Assembly: GCF_030161375.1 (NCBI RefSeq)
Contig: NZ_BSSQ01000016.1
Coordinates: 313,085-377,084 of the forward strand
DNA: 64,000 nt
Direction: 5' to 3'
Source: Paenibacillus glycanilyticus
GTDB taxonomy: Bacteria; Bacillota; Bacilli; Paenibacillales; Paenibacillaceae
The notes below the pieces were generated by a model. It was not told the DNA's origin. It worked only from the letters and a program-made list of their open reading frames with translations, and made no database searches. Both the position numbers and the translations under genes were made by a program. Shown here in pieces: positions 25,309-33,351 of this stretch (positions are counted from its first letter, which is position 1; every line of letters starts with the position of its first letter).

Positions 25309-26544
25309 TTACACTTCGCCGTTTGCTTCGAACCGTTTAATAATCTCGATGATCACTTGTACGGATTTGACCATGTTGTCGATCGACACGTATTCGAATT
25401 TGCCGTGGTAGTTCTCGCCGCCGGTAAAAATATTCGGTGTCGGCAATCCCATATAAGAGAGCTGGGAGCCGTCGGTGCCGCCGCGGATCGGTTTGATGAT
25501 TGGTTTAATGTCCAGACTTTCCATCGCTTCGCGGGCAATATCGACGATTTGGATAACCGGCTCGATTTTGTCGCGCATGTTGTAATACTGGTCTTTCAGC
25601 TCCAGGACGATGCTATTTGGACCATGGATCGCTTTCAGTTCTTCGACGATTTGGATGAGCGCGGCTTTTCTGGCTTCGAACTTCTCGCGGTTATGGTCGC
25701 GGATAATGTAAGCCATCTTGGTCTGCTCCACGTCTCCCTGCAGCGAGCTGAGATGATAGAAGCCTTCATAACCTTCGGTATGCTCCGGTGCTTCGTTAAC
25801 CGGCAGGCGGCTATTCAGCTCCATGGCGATTTTCATCGAGTTGACCATTTTGCCTTTGGCCGTGCCGGGATGCACGTTGGTGCCGTTAATCGTAAGCTTG
25901 GCGCCTGCGGCGTTAAAGCTTTCGTATTCCAGCTCGCCAAGCGGTCCGCCATCAACGGTATACGCATATTTCGCATCGAAGGCTTTGACGTCGAAGCGGT
26001 GCGGGCCGCGTCCGATTTCTTCATCCGGCGTGAAGGCAACGCGTACTTTGCCGTGTTTGATAGCCGGATTGGCAATGAGATAAGCCATGGCAGTCATAAT
26101 CTCGGCAATGCCGGCTTTATTGTCGGCGCCAAGCAGCGTTGTGCCGTCCGTGGTCATAAGCGTATGGCCCTTGTACTGGTTCAGCTCGGGAAAATCTTTC
26201 ACCGATAGAACGACATGAGGGGCGTTGTTTAACGTAATGTCGCCGCCTTCGTATTCAATTAGCTGCGGCTTCACGTTTTTGCCGGTAAAATCAGTCGCGG
26301 TATCGACATGGGCCAGGAAGCCGATCGTCGGCACCTGTGTATTTGTATTAGCGGGTAGTGTCGCCATGACATAACCGTTTGCGTCAATCGTTACGTCTTG
26401 CATGCCGATGGAATTCAGTTCTTCCACAAGCTGGTTCGCGAGCGTAAGCTGCCCTGGCGTAGAAGGGCAAGTCTCGCTATCCTCGTTCGATTGGGTATCA
26501 ACGATTACGTACGAGGTAAGACGTTTAATAATTTCTTGTTTCAT
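25309..26544 (-). CDS. pepT: Peptidase T (tripeptide aminopeptidase)
   Basis: Zinc-dependent M20 peptidase that removes the N-terminal residue from tripeptides in the cytoplasm. 411 residues, normal length. Metal and catalytic residues sit in GFLAHVDTATDF (His, Asp), TTLLGADNKAGIAEIM (Asp bridging zinc) and FTPDEEIGRGPHRFD (catalytic and metal Glu), with HPGTAKGKMVNSM in the lid domain and a C-terminal RGGTDGSQLSYMGLPTPNIF. SD AAGGAG upstream of ATG. Probably monocistronic; its stop lies 14 nt from the convergent flavin reductase stop, with no clear terminator between. Confidence 0.95.
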   Translation of the reverse strand: MKQEIIKRLTSYVIVDTQSNEDSETCPSTPGQLTLANQLVEELNSIGMQDVTIDANGYVMATLPANTNTQVPTIGFLAHVDTATDFTGKNVKPQLIEYEGGDITLNNAPHVVLSVKDFPELNQYKGHTLMTTDGTTLLGADNKAGIAEIMTAMAYLIANPAIKHGKVRVAFTPDEEIGRGPHRFDVKAFDAKYAYTVDGGPLGELEYESFNAAGAKLTINGTNVHPGTAKGKMVNSMKIAMELNSRLPVNEAPEHTEGYEGFYHLSSLQGDVEQTKMAYIIRDHNREKFEARKAALIQIVEELKAIHGPNSIVLELKDQYYNMRDKIEPVIQIVDIAREAMESLDIKPIIKPIRGGTDGSQLSYMGLPTPNIFTGGENYHGKFEYVSIDNMVKSVQVIIEIIKRFEANGEV

Positions 26545-26638
26545 TAAGATCCGGCTCCTTTCGAATTAACTTGCTTATGTCCCATTATAAAGGACAAGAA
26601 AGCAGAAATCGAATAAGCCGGACGAGAGCGAAGGGCTG

Positions 26639-26679
26639 CTCCTCCCGGTCTAGACGACCAGGGGAGCAGCCCTTTGCAT
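26639..26679. terminator. Strong hairpin between the dehydrogenase and pepT
   Basis: AAGGGCTGCTCC pairs with GGAGCAGCCCTT (perfect 12-bp stem, loop about 20 nt). It lies just after the stop of the minus-strand dehydrogenase. T content after the stem is low on the minus strand, so termination there is likely but not certain. Confidence 0.6.
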
Positions 26680-26691
26680 TAGCGATCAAAG

Positions 26692-27729
26692 CTATTTCAG
26701 AAGCTGTTCGGTCATTTCATTCGCTGCCGCGGCAACAGAGATGCCGTGTTTGTCAGACCATTCAAATACCCGTGTCAAGGAGCCGTAGATCCGTTCCACG
26801 CAGCTTCTGGCATAGGAAGGCGAATTGCCGTTCAGCTCGGCGGCCGTGACGATAATTCCGCCCGCGTTCAGCACATAGTCGGGCGCATAAAGGATGCCCC
26901 GTTGATGCAGCAGATCGCCATGCCGTTCCTCCGCGAGCTGGTTATTGGCAGCGCCTGCAATGATCCGGCATTGGAAGCGGCGGAGCTTGGCGTCGTCAAC
27001 GATGCCGCCAAGCGCGCAAGGCGCGTATATGTCGCATAGCTCATCGGCTATTTTATCCACGCTTGCTGCTTTGGCGCCGTATTTCTGAACCGCTTGCCGG
27101 ACAAGCTCTTCGTTCAAATCCGTGACGACAAGCTTCGCGCCGGCATGGGCCAGATAGCGGCAGAGGAACATGCCAACCTTCCCAAGCCCTTGCACAGCAA
27201 CCACTTTGCCGGACAGACTCTCCGATCCGTCGAGCTTTTTCAAGGAGGCTTTCATACCCAGAAATACCCCGTAGGCGGTCATGTCTGCCGTAAACGTCCC
27301 GGAAGCGCCAAGCGAGCCGGGGATATCGGTTACATAAGGCGTCTCTTGATGCACCCAATGCATATCGTCGGATGTTGTTCCAACATCCATGCCGGTAATA
27401 TATTCGCCTTGCAGCCGGTGGATAAACCGGCCAAGAGCACGGAACAGCTTCTCGTTCTTGTCTTTGGCGGGGTCGCCGATTATAACCGCTTTTCCGCCGC
27501 CAAAGGGCAGCTCCGCCATAGCGGATTTATAGGTCATTCCCCGGGCCAGCCTGATTGCATCTATAACCGCATCCTCGACAGATGGATAACTCCACATTCT
27601 ACAGCCCCCAAGTCCGGGGCCAAGCTTCGTATTATGGATTGCGATGACAGCCTTTAAACCGCTCTGCGCATCCTCAATAACATCCAGCCGTTCGTAGTCA
27701 TCAAGGTTATTCAAGCTCCGCAAATCCAT
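26692..27729 (-). CDS. Glu/Leu/Phe/Val dehydrogenase family protein
   Basis: 345-residue NAD-dependent amino-acid dehydrogenase (reversible oxidative deamination). The catalytic domain has GPGLGGCRMW, ARGMTYKSAMAELPFGGGKA (two active-site lysines) and GMDVGTTSDDM. The Rossmann domain has VVAVQGLGKVGMFL and the NAD-discriminating VVTDLNEE. The rest (APCALGGIVDD, AGAANNQLAEERHGD, GILYAPDYVLNAGGI) is standard. The pattern lies between leucine and phenylalanine dehydrogenases, so the exact substrate is not assigned. SD GAGGGGGG lies 9 nt before ATG. A long imperfect hairpin lies in the leader. Confidence 0.9.
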   Translation of the reverse strand: MDLRSLNNLDDYERLDVIEDAQSGLKAVIAIHNTKLGPGLGGCRMWSYPSVEDAVIDAIRLARGMTYKSAMAELPFGGGKAVIIGDPAKDKNEKLFRALGRFIHRLQGEYITGMDVGTTSDDMHWVHQETPYVTDIPGSLGASGTFTADMTAYGVFLGMKASLKKLDGSESLSGKVVAVQGLGKVGMFLCRYLAHAGAKLVVTDLNEELVRQAVQKYGAKAASVDKIADELCDIYAPCALGGIVDDAKLRRFQCRIIAGAANNQLAEERHGDLLHQRGILYAPDYVLNAGGIIVTAAELNGNSPSYARSCVERIYGSLTRVFEWSDKHGISVAAAANEMTEQLLK

Positions 27730-27753
27730 AAAAAATCCCCCTCGTCTGGCAGT

Positions 27754-27806
27754 CCAGCAGCATTGGTATTACCGTTGTATTCAACAGCAACGGCCGATGC
27801 TACTGG
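27754..27806 (-). promoter_or_regulatory. Two-step hairpin in the leader of the dehydrogenase gene
   Basis: Outer arms CCAGCAGCAT/ATGCTACTGG pair 9 of 10; inner arms CCGTTG/CAACGG pair fully. No T run on the minus strand before the SD, so either a leader control element or a weak terminator of the ABC operon upstream. Confidence 0.4.
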
Positions 27807-27831
27807 ATGTCTAACAAGAGGGAAATATAAA

Positions 27832-28512
27832 TTATACGGTCGATCTGCGGATCAGCACAAACGAGATAACCGCATAGCACAAGATGACGGGCAGGAACCA
27901 TAGCGACAGCTCAAAGGCAGTTAGATCAACGATCCAATTCGCGATATTATCCCACCAGTCGTAGCTGATAATCACCACGGTTAGAACGGTTGTGGCCAAT
28001 AGGCAAGCAAGCGTTAAGACGAATAAGCCAACCGCCCGGAACTTCCGGAAGACGCTGCCGATAATAAATCCCCAGAAGAACAACAGGACGAAAGTAAGGA
28101 AGTTGAATATAAACTGCTGAACGATATTGCCGTCCGTCAGGTAGGGAAGATGGAAGAAGTGAAGACCCGTCCCCCAGAAGTTGGTCGCTTTCTCGATGGC
28201 GCTTAACAGCAGAAGGCCGATTGCCATGAGAAAGCCGTTCGTAACGGCATGCAGGGTTGTGCCGAGGAAATAGTCGGTCCGCCGGATACTGAAGCTGATC
28301 GCAAACGGAAAGGTTTGCGGCAGAACGATGATGCCAAGTACAAACATATAAATGAAGATGGACATTAGCCCGCCGGTGTAGATCTCGACGCCGCTCAGAA
28401 ACCCGACAATCAGATTAACGAGAAAGCTCGAGCCCAGGATCATGGACGGAATGATCATCCAAGCGAATTTGTCTCGTTGATGCATTTTTAATACATTGTT
28501 CACTCGATTCAT
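27832..28512 (-). CDS. ABC-2-like membrane protein of a YtrA-type operon
   Basis: 226 residues with six hydrophobic segments (for example FIYMFVLGIIVLPQTFPFA, FIFNFLTFVLLFFWGFIIG, VILCYAVISFVLIRRSTV). The motif SFSIRRTDYFLGTTLHAVTN and the size fit membrane partners of GntR/YtrA-regulated ABC exporters of Firmicutes. Start overlaps the ATPase stop by 4 nt (28509-28512), so the two are coupled. Expected to form an export or envelope-stress transporter with the upstream ATPase; substrate unknown. Confidence 0.8.
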   Translation of the reverse strand: MNRVNNVLKMHQRDKFAWMIIPSMILGSSFLVNLIVGFLSGVEIYTGGLMSIFIYMFVLGIIVLPQTFPFAISFSIRRTDYFLGTTLHAVTNGFLMAIGLLLLSAIEKATNFWGTGLHFFHLPYLTDGNIVQQFIFNFLTFVLLFFWGFIIGSVFRKFRAVGLFVLTLACLLATTVLTVVIISYDWWDNIANWIVDLTAFELSLWFLPVILCYAVISFVLIRRSTV

Positions 28513-29408
28513 CCTCTAGCGCCTCCCTTAACATCCTTTTTTCTGCTTGTTAATTGAACGATCAGTTGCTGCAGGGAAATAGCCGCGATCGCAAGACCAA
28601 GCGAATCGGCTTTCTTGCGTTCCTGTTCGGACAATCTGCCGGTTACGCCAGCCGTTAGAAGAGAGCCAAACGGTTCGCGCGAAATGACGGTTTTGCCCGC
28701 AATAAAGCTCTCAACGGCAGTAGCCGTGCCCGCTACGGTATAAGCGGAGCCGCGCAGTTCCTCGGCATCTTCGTTAATAAGAACCTTGCCTCCGTCGATG
28801 ACGATAATATGCTCGAGCAGGCGGCTAACTTCATCTATTAAATGCGTGGACAATACGATCGTCCGCGGATTGTCGGCATAGTCGTCGATCAACCGGTCAT
28901 AGAACAAAGCTCTGGCTACGGCGTCGAGGCCAAGATAAGGCTCATCAAAGATCGTAAGCGGCGCTCGGCTGGCCAGCCCCACGATGATCCCGACGGAGGA
29001 ATGCATCCCGCGGGACAACTTCTTCATCTTGCGCTTCAGCGGCAATTGAAAATCCACGACCAGTTCATTTGCAAACTGGCGGTCCCAATTAGGAAAGAGA
29101 GAAGAAGACAACTCCAGTACATCCTTCACCGTATAGTTATCCGGATATTTCTGGCTTTCCTTGATGAAGCAAACTTGACTCAGCACTCTCGAATTCTCGT
29201 AAGGCGCTTCTCCAAACACCTTCAGTTCGCCGCTTGTCGCAAACAGCTGAGCGGTAATCATGTGCATGATTGTTGTTTTGCCAGCGCCGTTACGTCCAAG
29301 AAGGCCATAGATTTTGTCTGGCTCCAGCGTGAACGACACCTCGTTAACTGCTGTCACGTCCCCGTAGGACTTGGTTAATTTCTTCAGTTCTACTACGCTG
29401 CTCATCAT
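28509..29408 (-). CDS. ABC transporter ATP-binding protein (YtrB-like)
   Basis: 299 residues. Walker A GLLGRNGAGKTT, Q-loop region VCFIKESQKYPDNYT, signature KLSRGMHSSVGIIVGLAS (an LSRGM form of LSGGQ, common in this subgroup), Walker B PLTIFDEPYLGLD and His switch VLSTHLIDEV. The C-terminal 80 residues (ITV-rich, SFIAGKTVISREPFG) are a regulatory extension. Coupled by 4-nt overlaps to the GntR gene before and the membrane gene after, giving a three-gene operon. Confidence 0.9.
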   Translation of the reverse strand: MMSSVVELKKLTKSYGDVTAVNEVSFTLEPDKIYGLLGRNGAGKTTIMHMITAQLFATSGELKVFGEAPYENSRVLSQVCFIKESQKYPDNYTVKDVLELSSSLFPNWDRQFANELVVDFQLPLKRKMKKLSRGMHSSVGIIVGLASRAPLTIFDEPYLGLDAVARALFYDRLIDDYADNPRTIVLSTHLIDEVSRLLEHIIVIDGGKVLINEDAEELRGSAYTVAGTATAVESFIAGKTVISREPFGSLLTAGVTGRLSEQERKKADSLGLAIAAISLQQLIVQLTSRKKDVKGGARG

Positions 29409-29773
29409 TTCGCATCCCCTCTCCGAATCATATCCGTTAGTTGGTCGGTTGAAATCCCCAGCTTCTCTGCTTCGCGCATCATGGTTACGACGTATTGTTC
29501 GAAAAACTGCTCCTTGCGTTTCTCAACGAGTACAGCTCGTGCACCTGTCGCCACAAACATGCCAATCCCTCTCTTCTTATACAAAATTCCTTCATCCACC
29601 AGCAGGTTGACGCCCTTTGCGGCTGTTGCGGGGTTGATCTGATAAAAGGAGGCGAATTCGTTCTTCGAGGGAACTTGCGATTCCTCCGGAAGCCTTCCTT
29701 GAATGATGTCGTCTTCTATTCGTTCTGCGATTTGCATGAAAATAGGGCGGCTGTCATCGATGATTAATGTCAT
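29405..29773 (-). CDS. GntR-family regulator, YtrA subfamily
   Basis: 122 residues: a GntR winged helix (PIFMQIAERIEDDIIQGRLP, ESQVPSKNEFASFYQINPAT, VNLLVDEGILYKKRGIGMFV) followed by the short dimerisation tail of the YtrA subgroup (FFEQYVVTMMREAEKLGISTD), with no effector-binding domain. Represses its own ABC operon in known cases, often released by cell-wall antibiotics. An inverted repeat lies just before the gene. SD AGAGGTGAG precedes ATG. Confidence 0.9.
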   Translation of the reverse strand: MTLIIDDSRPIFMQIAERIEDDIIQGRLPEESQVPSKNEFASFYQINPATAAKGVNLLVDEGILYKKRGIGMFVATGARAVLVEKRKEQFFEQYVVTMMREAEKLGISTDQLTDMIRRGDAK

Positions 29774-29795
29774 ATTGTTATTCTCACCTCTTAGT

Positions 29796-29813
29796 TACCT
29801 AACCGGTTGGTTA
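29796..29813 (-). promoter_or_regulatory. Probable YtrA-type operator
   Basis: TACCTAACCGGTTGGTTA pairs at 7 of 9 positions around a perfect AACCGGTT core, about 22 nt upstream of the GntR start. Placement fits autorepression. Confidence 0.55.
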
Positions 29814-29876
29814 CTCATGTAATCAACTATACCGGAGGAGTTGTGCGGAGTCAATAGGCTAACTTGCAAAAAAAAA

Positions 29877-29911
29877 GCAGGATCCCTGTTTTTGCCAGGA
29901 ATCCTGCTTTT
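29877..29911. terminator. Terminator of the ohrR gene
   Basis: AGCAGGATyCCTG pairs with CAGGAATCCTGCT around TTTTTGC, just past the ohrR stop; on the minus strand a run of T (A run 29869-29876 on plus) follows, giving a standard intrinsic terminator. Confidence 0.8.
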
Positions 29912-29915
29912 GGAT

Positions 29916-30356
29916 TTAAGTAGCATCGCTTATTTTGCTCATCAACGTTTGAACCTGCTTGCGCAAGGCGAAGATCTCTTCCGGGTCAACGGTTGTGCCT
30001 TCGAACAACCGAATCGGCACGAGGGATGCTTTCTCCTTCAGCGCTGCCCCTTCCTCGGTTAAACGCACGATCAAATGGCGCTCGTCGGCTTTGTCTCTTG
30101 CCCTTGTCAGCAGCCCCATGGCCTCCAGCTTCTTAAGCAGCGGGGTGAGCGTCCCGGAATCAAGCAGGAGCTTGGCGCCAAGCTCTTTCACGGATACATG
30201 GTCCTGTTCCCACAAGGCCAACATCGTAATGTATTGGGTATAAGTAAGGCCAAGCTCGGCCAGTATAGGGCGATAAAGCTTCGTCATTTCTCTGGAGCAG
30301 GAATAAAACGCAAAGCACAGTTGGTTTTCCAGCTTCAGCAGTTCGTCATTGTTCAT
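29916..30356 (-). CDS. ohrR: OhrR-type organic-peroxide-sensing MarR repressor
   Basis: 146 residues, clear OhrR: KLENQLCFAFYSCSREMTKL contains the sensor Cys14, and the tyrosines that clamp it are in LYRP and YTQYITM. DNA-binding part VKELGAKLLLDSGTLTPLLK and wing ARDKADERHLIVRLTEEG. Oxidation of the Cys by organic hydroperoxides releases DNA. A second Cys at 20 is present but is not the conserved sensor position. Divergent from the glutathione peroxidase gene, with two operator copies between them, so both genes are probably controlled by it. Confidence 0.92.
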   Translation of the reverse strand: MNNDELLKLENQLCFAFYSCSREMTKLYRPILAELGLTYTQYITMLALWEQDHVSVKELGAKLLLDSGTLTPLLKKLEAMGLLTRARDKADERHLIVRLTEEGAALKEKASLVPIRLFEGTTVDPEEIFALRKQVQTLMSKISDAT

Positions 30357-30392
30357 GGGTCAGAACTCCCCTTATGTCAAATTCTCTATATA

Positions 30393-30406
30393 AATTGTAT
30401 GCAATT
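30393..30406 (-). promoter_or_regulatory. OhrR operator near ohrR
   Basis: Core AATTGTATGCAATT, the exact reverse complement relation of the core before gpx (AATTGCATACAATT). Resembles the OhrR box of B. subtilis built on AATTGTA..ACAATT. About 37 nt upstream of ohrR. Confidence 0.75.
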
Positions 30407-30467
30407 AATTGGAGTGTCTGTATTGTAGCATTGCCTCTAAATCGTGTCAAAAAGGAATAATCCGTAA

Positions 30468-30497
30468 TTGACAAGGCTATATAAATTGCATACAATT
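30468..30497 (+). promoter_or_regulatory. Promoter of the glutathione peroxidase gene with OhrR operator
   Basis: TTGACA (30468-30473), 17 nt, TACAAT (30491-30496): near-consensus sigma-A promoter. The operator core AATTGCATACAATT (30484-30497) covers the -10 box. Confidence 0.8.
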
Positions 30498-30541
30498 TAA
30501 TCAAACGCAATCAATAAAAGACGAAAAGGAGTTGCTCGACT

Positions 30542-31024
30542 ATGTCCTTATACGATATCGGAGTAAAAACAATTAAAGGTGAACAACAAACGCTTTCTCC
30601 TTATAAAGGCCAGGTGCTGCTTATAGTCAATACGGCGACCAAATGCGGATTCGCCCCGCAGTTCAAAGGATTGCAGAAGCTTCATGACGAGTACAAGGAT
30701 CAAGGTTTTGCCGTATTAGGATTCCCAAGCAGCCAGTTCATGAATCAGGAGCTTGAGGACAATGCGGAAATCGCCCAGTCCTGCGAGCTGAATTTCGGCG
30801 TTAATTTCCCGCTCTATGCCAAGATTGACGTCAACGGCGATACCGCGCATCCATTGTTCCAAAAGTTGAAAAAAGAAGCGCGGGGGTTGCTTGGCTCCCA
30901 GCGCATCAAGTGGAATTTCACGAAGTTTCTCGTGAACAAGGACGGTCAAGTCGTGAAGCGGTTTGGTCCTAACGTAACGCCGGAGAAAATCAATGACGAG
31001 ATCCAGGCGCTCTTGGGCAAATAA
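30542..31024 (+). CDS. Glutathione peroxidase-family thiol peroxidase (BsaA-like)
   Basis: 160-residue cytoplasmic peroxidase that reduces hydrogen peroxide and organic hydroperoxides, in bacteria normally with thioredoxin rather than glutathione. Catalytic Cys35 in NTATKCGFAPQFKGLQ (Cys form, not selenocysteine), Gln in VLGFPSSQFMNQE, and the Trp/Asn motif in IKWNFTKFLVNKDG. Complete length. OhrR control, instead of the more usual ohrA/ohrB target, is suggested by the operator over its promoter. SD AAAAGGAG. Confidence 0.92.
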   Translation: MSLYDIGVKTIKGEQQTLSPYKGQVLLIVNTATKCGFAPQFKGLQKLHDEYKDQGFAVLGFPSSQFMNQELEDNAEIAQSCELNFGVNFPLYAKIDVNGDTAHPLFQKLKKEARGLLGSQRIKWNFTKFLVNKDGQVVKRFGPNVTPEKINDEIQALLGK

Positions 31025-31034
31025 GTCAAAGCAG

Positions 31035-31071
31035 AGCAGGGCTGTCCCTAACCGGGGCGGCCCTGCTTTTA
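31035..31071. terminator. Terminator between convergent genes
   Basis: AGCAGGGC.G.CCC and GGG.C.GCCCTGCT form the stem, followed by TTTTATTAG on the plus strand. Confidence 0.8.
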
Positions 31072-31701
31072 TTAGTAGGCAATCCCAACGCGGGCTTTCG
31101 AATATTCCCGGCTGAACAATTGCGAATAAGCGAACAAGGCGGTATCTCCGGTCGTAATCCGGGTGCCGTTCTCGGGCAAATAACCGCGCTCTATACGATA
31201 GCCTCCCTCGGCCGGGCCATCCGGCAAATAGGTCGGGCAAACGAGCGTCCAATCCAGCTCCGACGTCTCCAAAATCCGTAACGCCGCATGATGCTCTTCG
31301 GCGGCGCGGGTCAGCTTCCGCGCGGATTCGCTGGATTGATAACGGAGCAGTCCCGGTTCGGATCGGCTGTCCAAAATCCCTGCCGTCCCGATCGCGACCA
31401 GCCGATTAATCCCCAGCTGTGACATCGTCTCCACAATAAGCGGGAAACTCTCCGACAATACAGATCCGCCGTCCGTGCTTAACGCGCTGACTACCGCATC
31501 TGCGCCGTTTAAGGCTTGCAGCAGCGCGCCAGTCTCCAACGCATTTCCTTCCACAATCTTGAGTTGTCCGCCGCTGCCAATCAAATCTATTAATTTGTCC
31601 GGATTTCTAGCAAGTACGGTTACGGTATGCCCATTCTCCAGGGCGTGCCCGGTTATCTGTCTGCCGACCCGCCCGGATGCTCCCAAAATAGCAATGTTCA
31701 A
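31072..31701 (-). CDS. NAD(P)H-binding protein, NmrA/BVR-B-like short-chain dehydrogenase
   Basis: 209-residue atypical SDR: MNIAILGASGRVGRQITGHA is the Rossmann GxxGxxG site, and ADAVVSALSTDGG and LVAIGTAGILDS are the later strands; SELDWTLVCPTYLPDGP is typical of NAD(P)H-binding (NmrA/YwnB-like) proteins. Likely a redox sensor or reductase; no substrate visible. TTG 31701 preceded by CGGGAGG is preferred over the ATG at 31731, which has no SD and would add ten residues containing that SD. Confidence 0.85.
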   Translation of the reverse strand: MNIAILGASGRVGRQITGHALENGHTVTVLARNPDKLIDLIGSGGQLKIVEGNALETGALLQALNGADAVVSALSTDGGSVLSESFPLIVETMSQLGINRLVAIGTAGILDSRSEPGLLRYQSSESARKLTRAAEEHHAALRILETSELDWTLVCPTYLPDGPAEGGYRIERGYLPENGTRITTGDTALFAYSQLFSREYSKARVGIAY

Positions 31702-31877
31702 TTGTTCTGCCTCCCGATATAATAGATTCATATTAAAATTTTATCATAATGGAGCAACATTCCAACGTGAAACTGCGTTTAATAGGAGTACTGATAAGCA
31801 ACTATTTTTTTTGCCTTGCAAACTCCAGTATATGTCAGACTATGTAATAGATTGTTTTTCTAGGGGGAAGAAAGAAA

Positions 31878-33089
31878 ATGAAACGCGCACGTGCAGCTCT
31901 ATGGACCAATTTTATTCTAATCATTCTGTGTCTAGGGCTCTTGGCCGTGGCATGCTCCGTACCGAAAGGCCATCAATCCGCCAGCTTTTACGTCAATGGC
32001 GAGAAGGTGAAACAGCCGCCTCCAATTGATCTCGTCAATGGCGAGCCGATGGTGCCCGCCGCGTTCCTGGAATCAACGTTCCAGTCCAAGCTGGATTGGA
32101 AGCTCAAGAATGCGGGAAGCAACGGTGTTTATTATTCGAATCAAGTTGCTGTTCTCATGTATCATGATCTGGAGGAAACCCTTGCCATGAAAGCTAAACC
32201 GGCAGAGGCGGAATCTGCTATTCCGGTCGATCTGTTTAAGGAGCAGATGGAATTGCTGAGGAAAGACGGCTTCCATGTCATCTCGATGGATCAATACGCG
32301 GACTTTATAGACAATAAAATCGATGTACCCGATAATGCGGTTCTGCTTACGTTTGACGATGGTTATGAGAGCTTCTATAAAGATGCTTTCCCGGTGCTGG
32401 AGCAATACAAATACCCTGCGGTCAATTTCGTGATTGTATCCGGGGCGGACAACGCCGGTAATCCGAAGCAGAAGGGCCGGCCCAAAATGACTTGGGATCA
32501 AATGCGGGAAATGCAGAAATCGGGCATGTCGTTCTATAACCATACATACGACAGCCATAAATACGGCGTGATGCGCGCCGACGGATTAACGAAGCCGGTA
32601 TTAACCCGGCATCAATATTTGAAGAAGGAGCAGCGGGTCGAGACGGACGAGGAATACCATAACCGCGTCAAGACGGATCTCGAGAAAGCCGAGCAGCACC
32701 TGAAAGCCGAGCTTGGCAACAAGCGGAGCATCATTGCTTTTCCGTATGGCGCTTATAATGCCGATGTGCTTGCTATATTAAATGAAGTAGGCATTACGTT
32801 ATCCTTTACGGTCAAAGAAGGAATTAACGGACGGGGCCAAACAAACGGCTTCCGCGTGAACGGGGCGAAGGAAGGCGAGTCTGCAGCGCAGCTGATGGAG
32901 AAGCTGAAGGCGCTGGCCATGGATCATGCGGCGGTTACGGTGCACGTGGACGGCCAGGCAGCGGCATTCAAGGAGCAACCGTACAAAGGACCAAGCGGCG
33001 TCATGATTCCGCTTAAGGAATACTGTCAAATAAAAGGCATGAAATATCACTACAGCAAGTGGAAAAAGCAATACAAGATATCAGCGTAG
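31878..33089 (+). CDS. Polysaccharide deacetylase lipoprotein with stalk domains at both ends
   Basis: 403 residues. Signal with lipobox-like LGLLAVACS (Cys about 26), so probably membrane-attached outside the cell. Residues 33-75 (FYVNGEKVKQPPPIDLVNGE, MVPAAFLE) resemble a copper-amine-oxidase-N-like stalk repeat, and the end (AVTVHVDGQAAAFKEQPYKG, MIPLKEYC) resembles another. Between them is the carbohydrate esterase 4 domain: MYHDLEET, LLTFDDGYESFYK (catalytic Asp and metal Asp), NHTYDSH (metal His pair) and IIAFPYGAYN. Expected to deacetylate wall or biofilm N-acetylglucosamine polymers. SD AGGGGGAAG. Monocistronic. Confidence 0.88.
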   Translation: MKRARAALWTNFILIILCLGLLAVACSVPKGHQSASFYVNGEKVKQPPPIDLVNGEPMVPAAFLESTFQSKLDWKLKNAGSNGVYYSNQVAVLMYHDLEETLAMKAKPAEAESAIPVDLFKEQMELLRKDGFHVISMDQYADFIDNKIDVPDNAVLLTFDDGYESFYKDAFPVLEQYKYPAVNFVIVSGADNAGNPKQKGRPKMTWDQMREMQKSGMSFYNHTYDSHKYGVMRADGLTKPVLTRHQYLKKEQRVETDEEYHNRVKTDLEKAEQHLKAELGNKRSIIAFPYGAYNADVLAILNEVGITLSFTVKEGINGRGQTNGFRVNGAKEGESAAQLMEKLKALAMDHAAVTVHVDGQAAAFKEQPYKGPSGVMIPLKEYCQIKGMKYHYSKWKKQYKISA

Positions 33090-33106
33090 ACGATTAAGCC
33101 AAGATG

Positions 33107-33158
33107 AAAAAGCTGCATTTCCTGGGTAAAAGGGACCAGGGGATGCGGCTTTTTTTTC
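33107..33158 (+). terminator. Terminator of the deacetylase gene
   Basis: AAAAGCtGCATttCCTGG pairs with CCAGGggATGCgGCTTTT (two internal mismatches/wobbles), ending in eight T. Confidence 0.85.
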
Positions 33159-33220
33159 GAGTAAACCATCCTCTCCGAAGCCGATACTAACGGGTAGAGC
33201 GAAGGTTATTCGACAGTTTT

Positions 33221-33273
33221 CGAGGTGGGGTTTTTTAAGGGGGGAATCTCAAGACCTAAAGAAAACCTACCTC
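33221..33273 (+). promoter_or_regulatory. Imperfect inverted repeat upstream of the second importer
   Basis: CGAGGTGGGGTTTTTT (33221-33236) faces AAAGAAAACCTACCTC (33258-33273), GAGGT.GG.TTTT in both arms. It ends 20 nt before the -35 box of the importer, where an activator would bind; the AraC-type regulator of the same locus is the natural candidate. Confidence 0.4.
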
Positions 33274-33292
33274 AAAACCTTAAGTTCACACA

Positions 33293-33321
33293 TTGTAAGG
33301 GTTTGCAGATTTCATGATAAT
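33293..33321 (+). promoter_or_regulatory. Promoter of the second sugar importer
   Basis: TTGTAA (33293-33298), 17 nt, GATAAT (33316-33321), then SD AAGGGGG and ATG 33352. Confidence 0.6.
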
Positions 33322-33351
33322 AAGAGCATAACAAACAAGGGGGATAAACAA

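Noticed and set aside
25357..26208. 283-codon plus-strand frame opposite pepT
   Set aside because: Antisense shadow; pepT shows all metal-binding motifs and a good SD.
27730..27831. T-box riboswitch before the amino-acid dehydrogenase
   Set aside because: The leader is too short and lacks the T-box and specifier-loop sequences.
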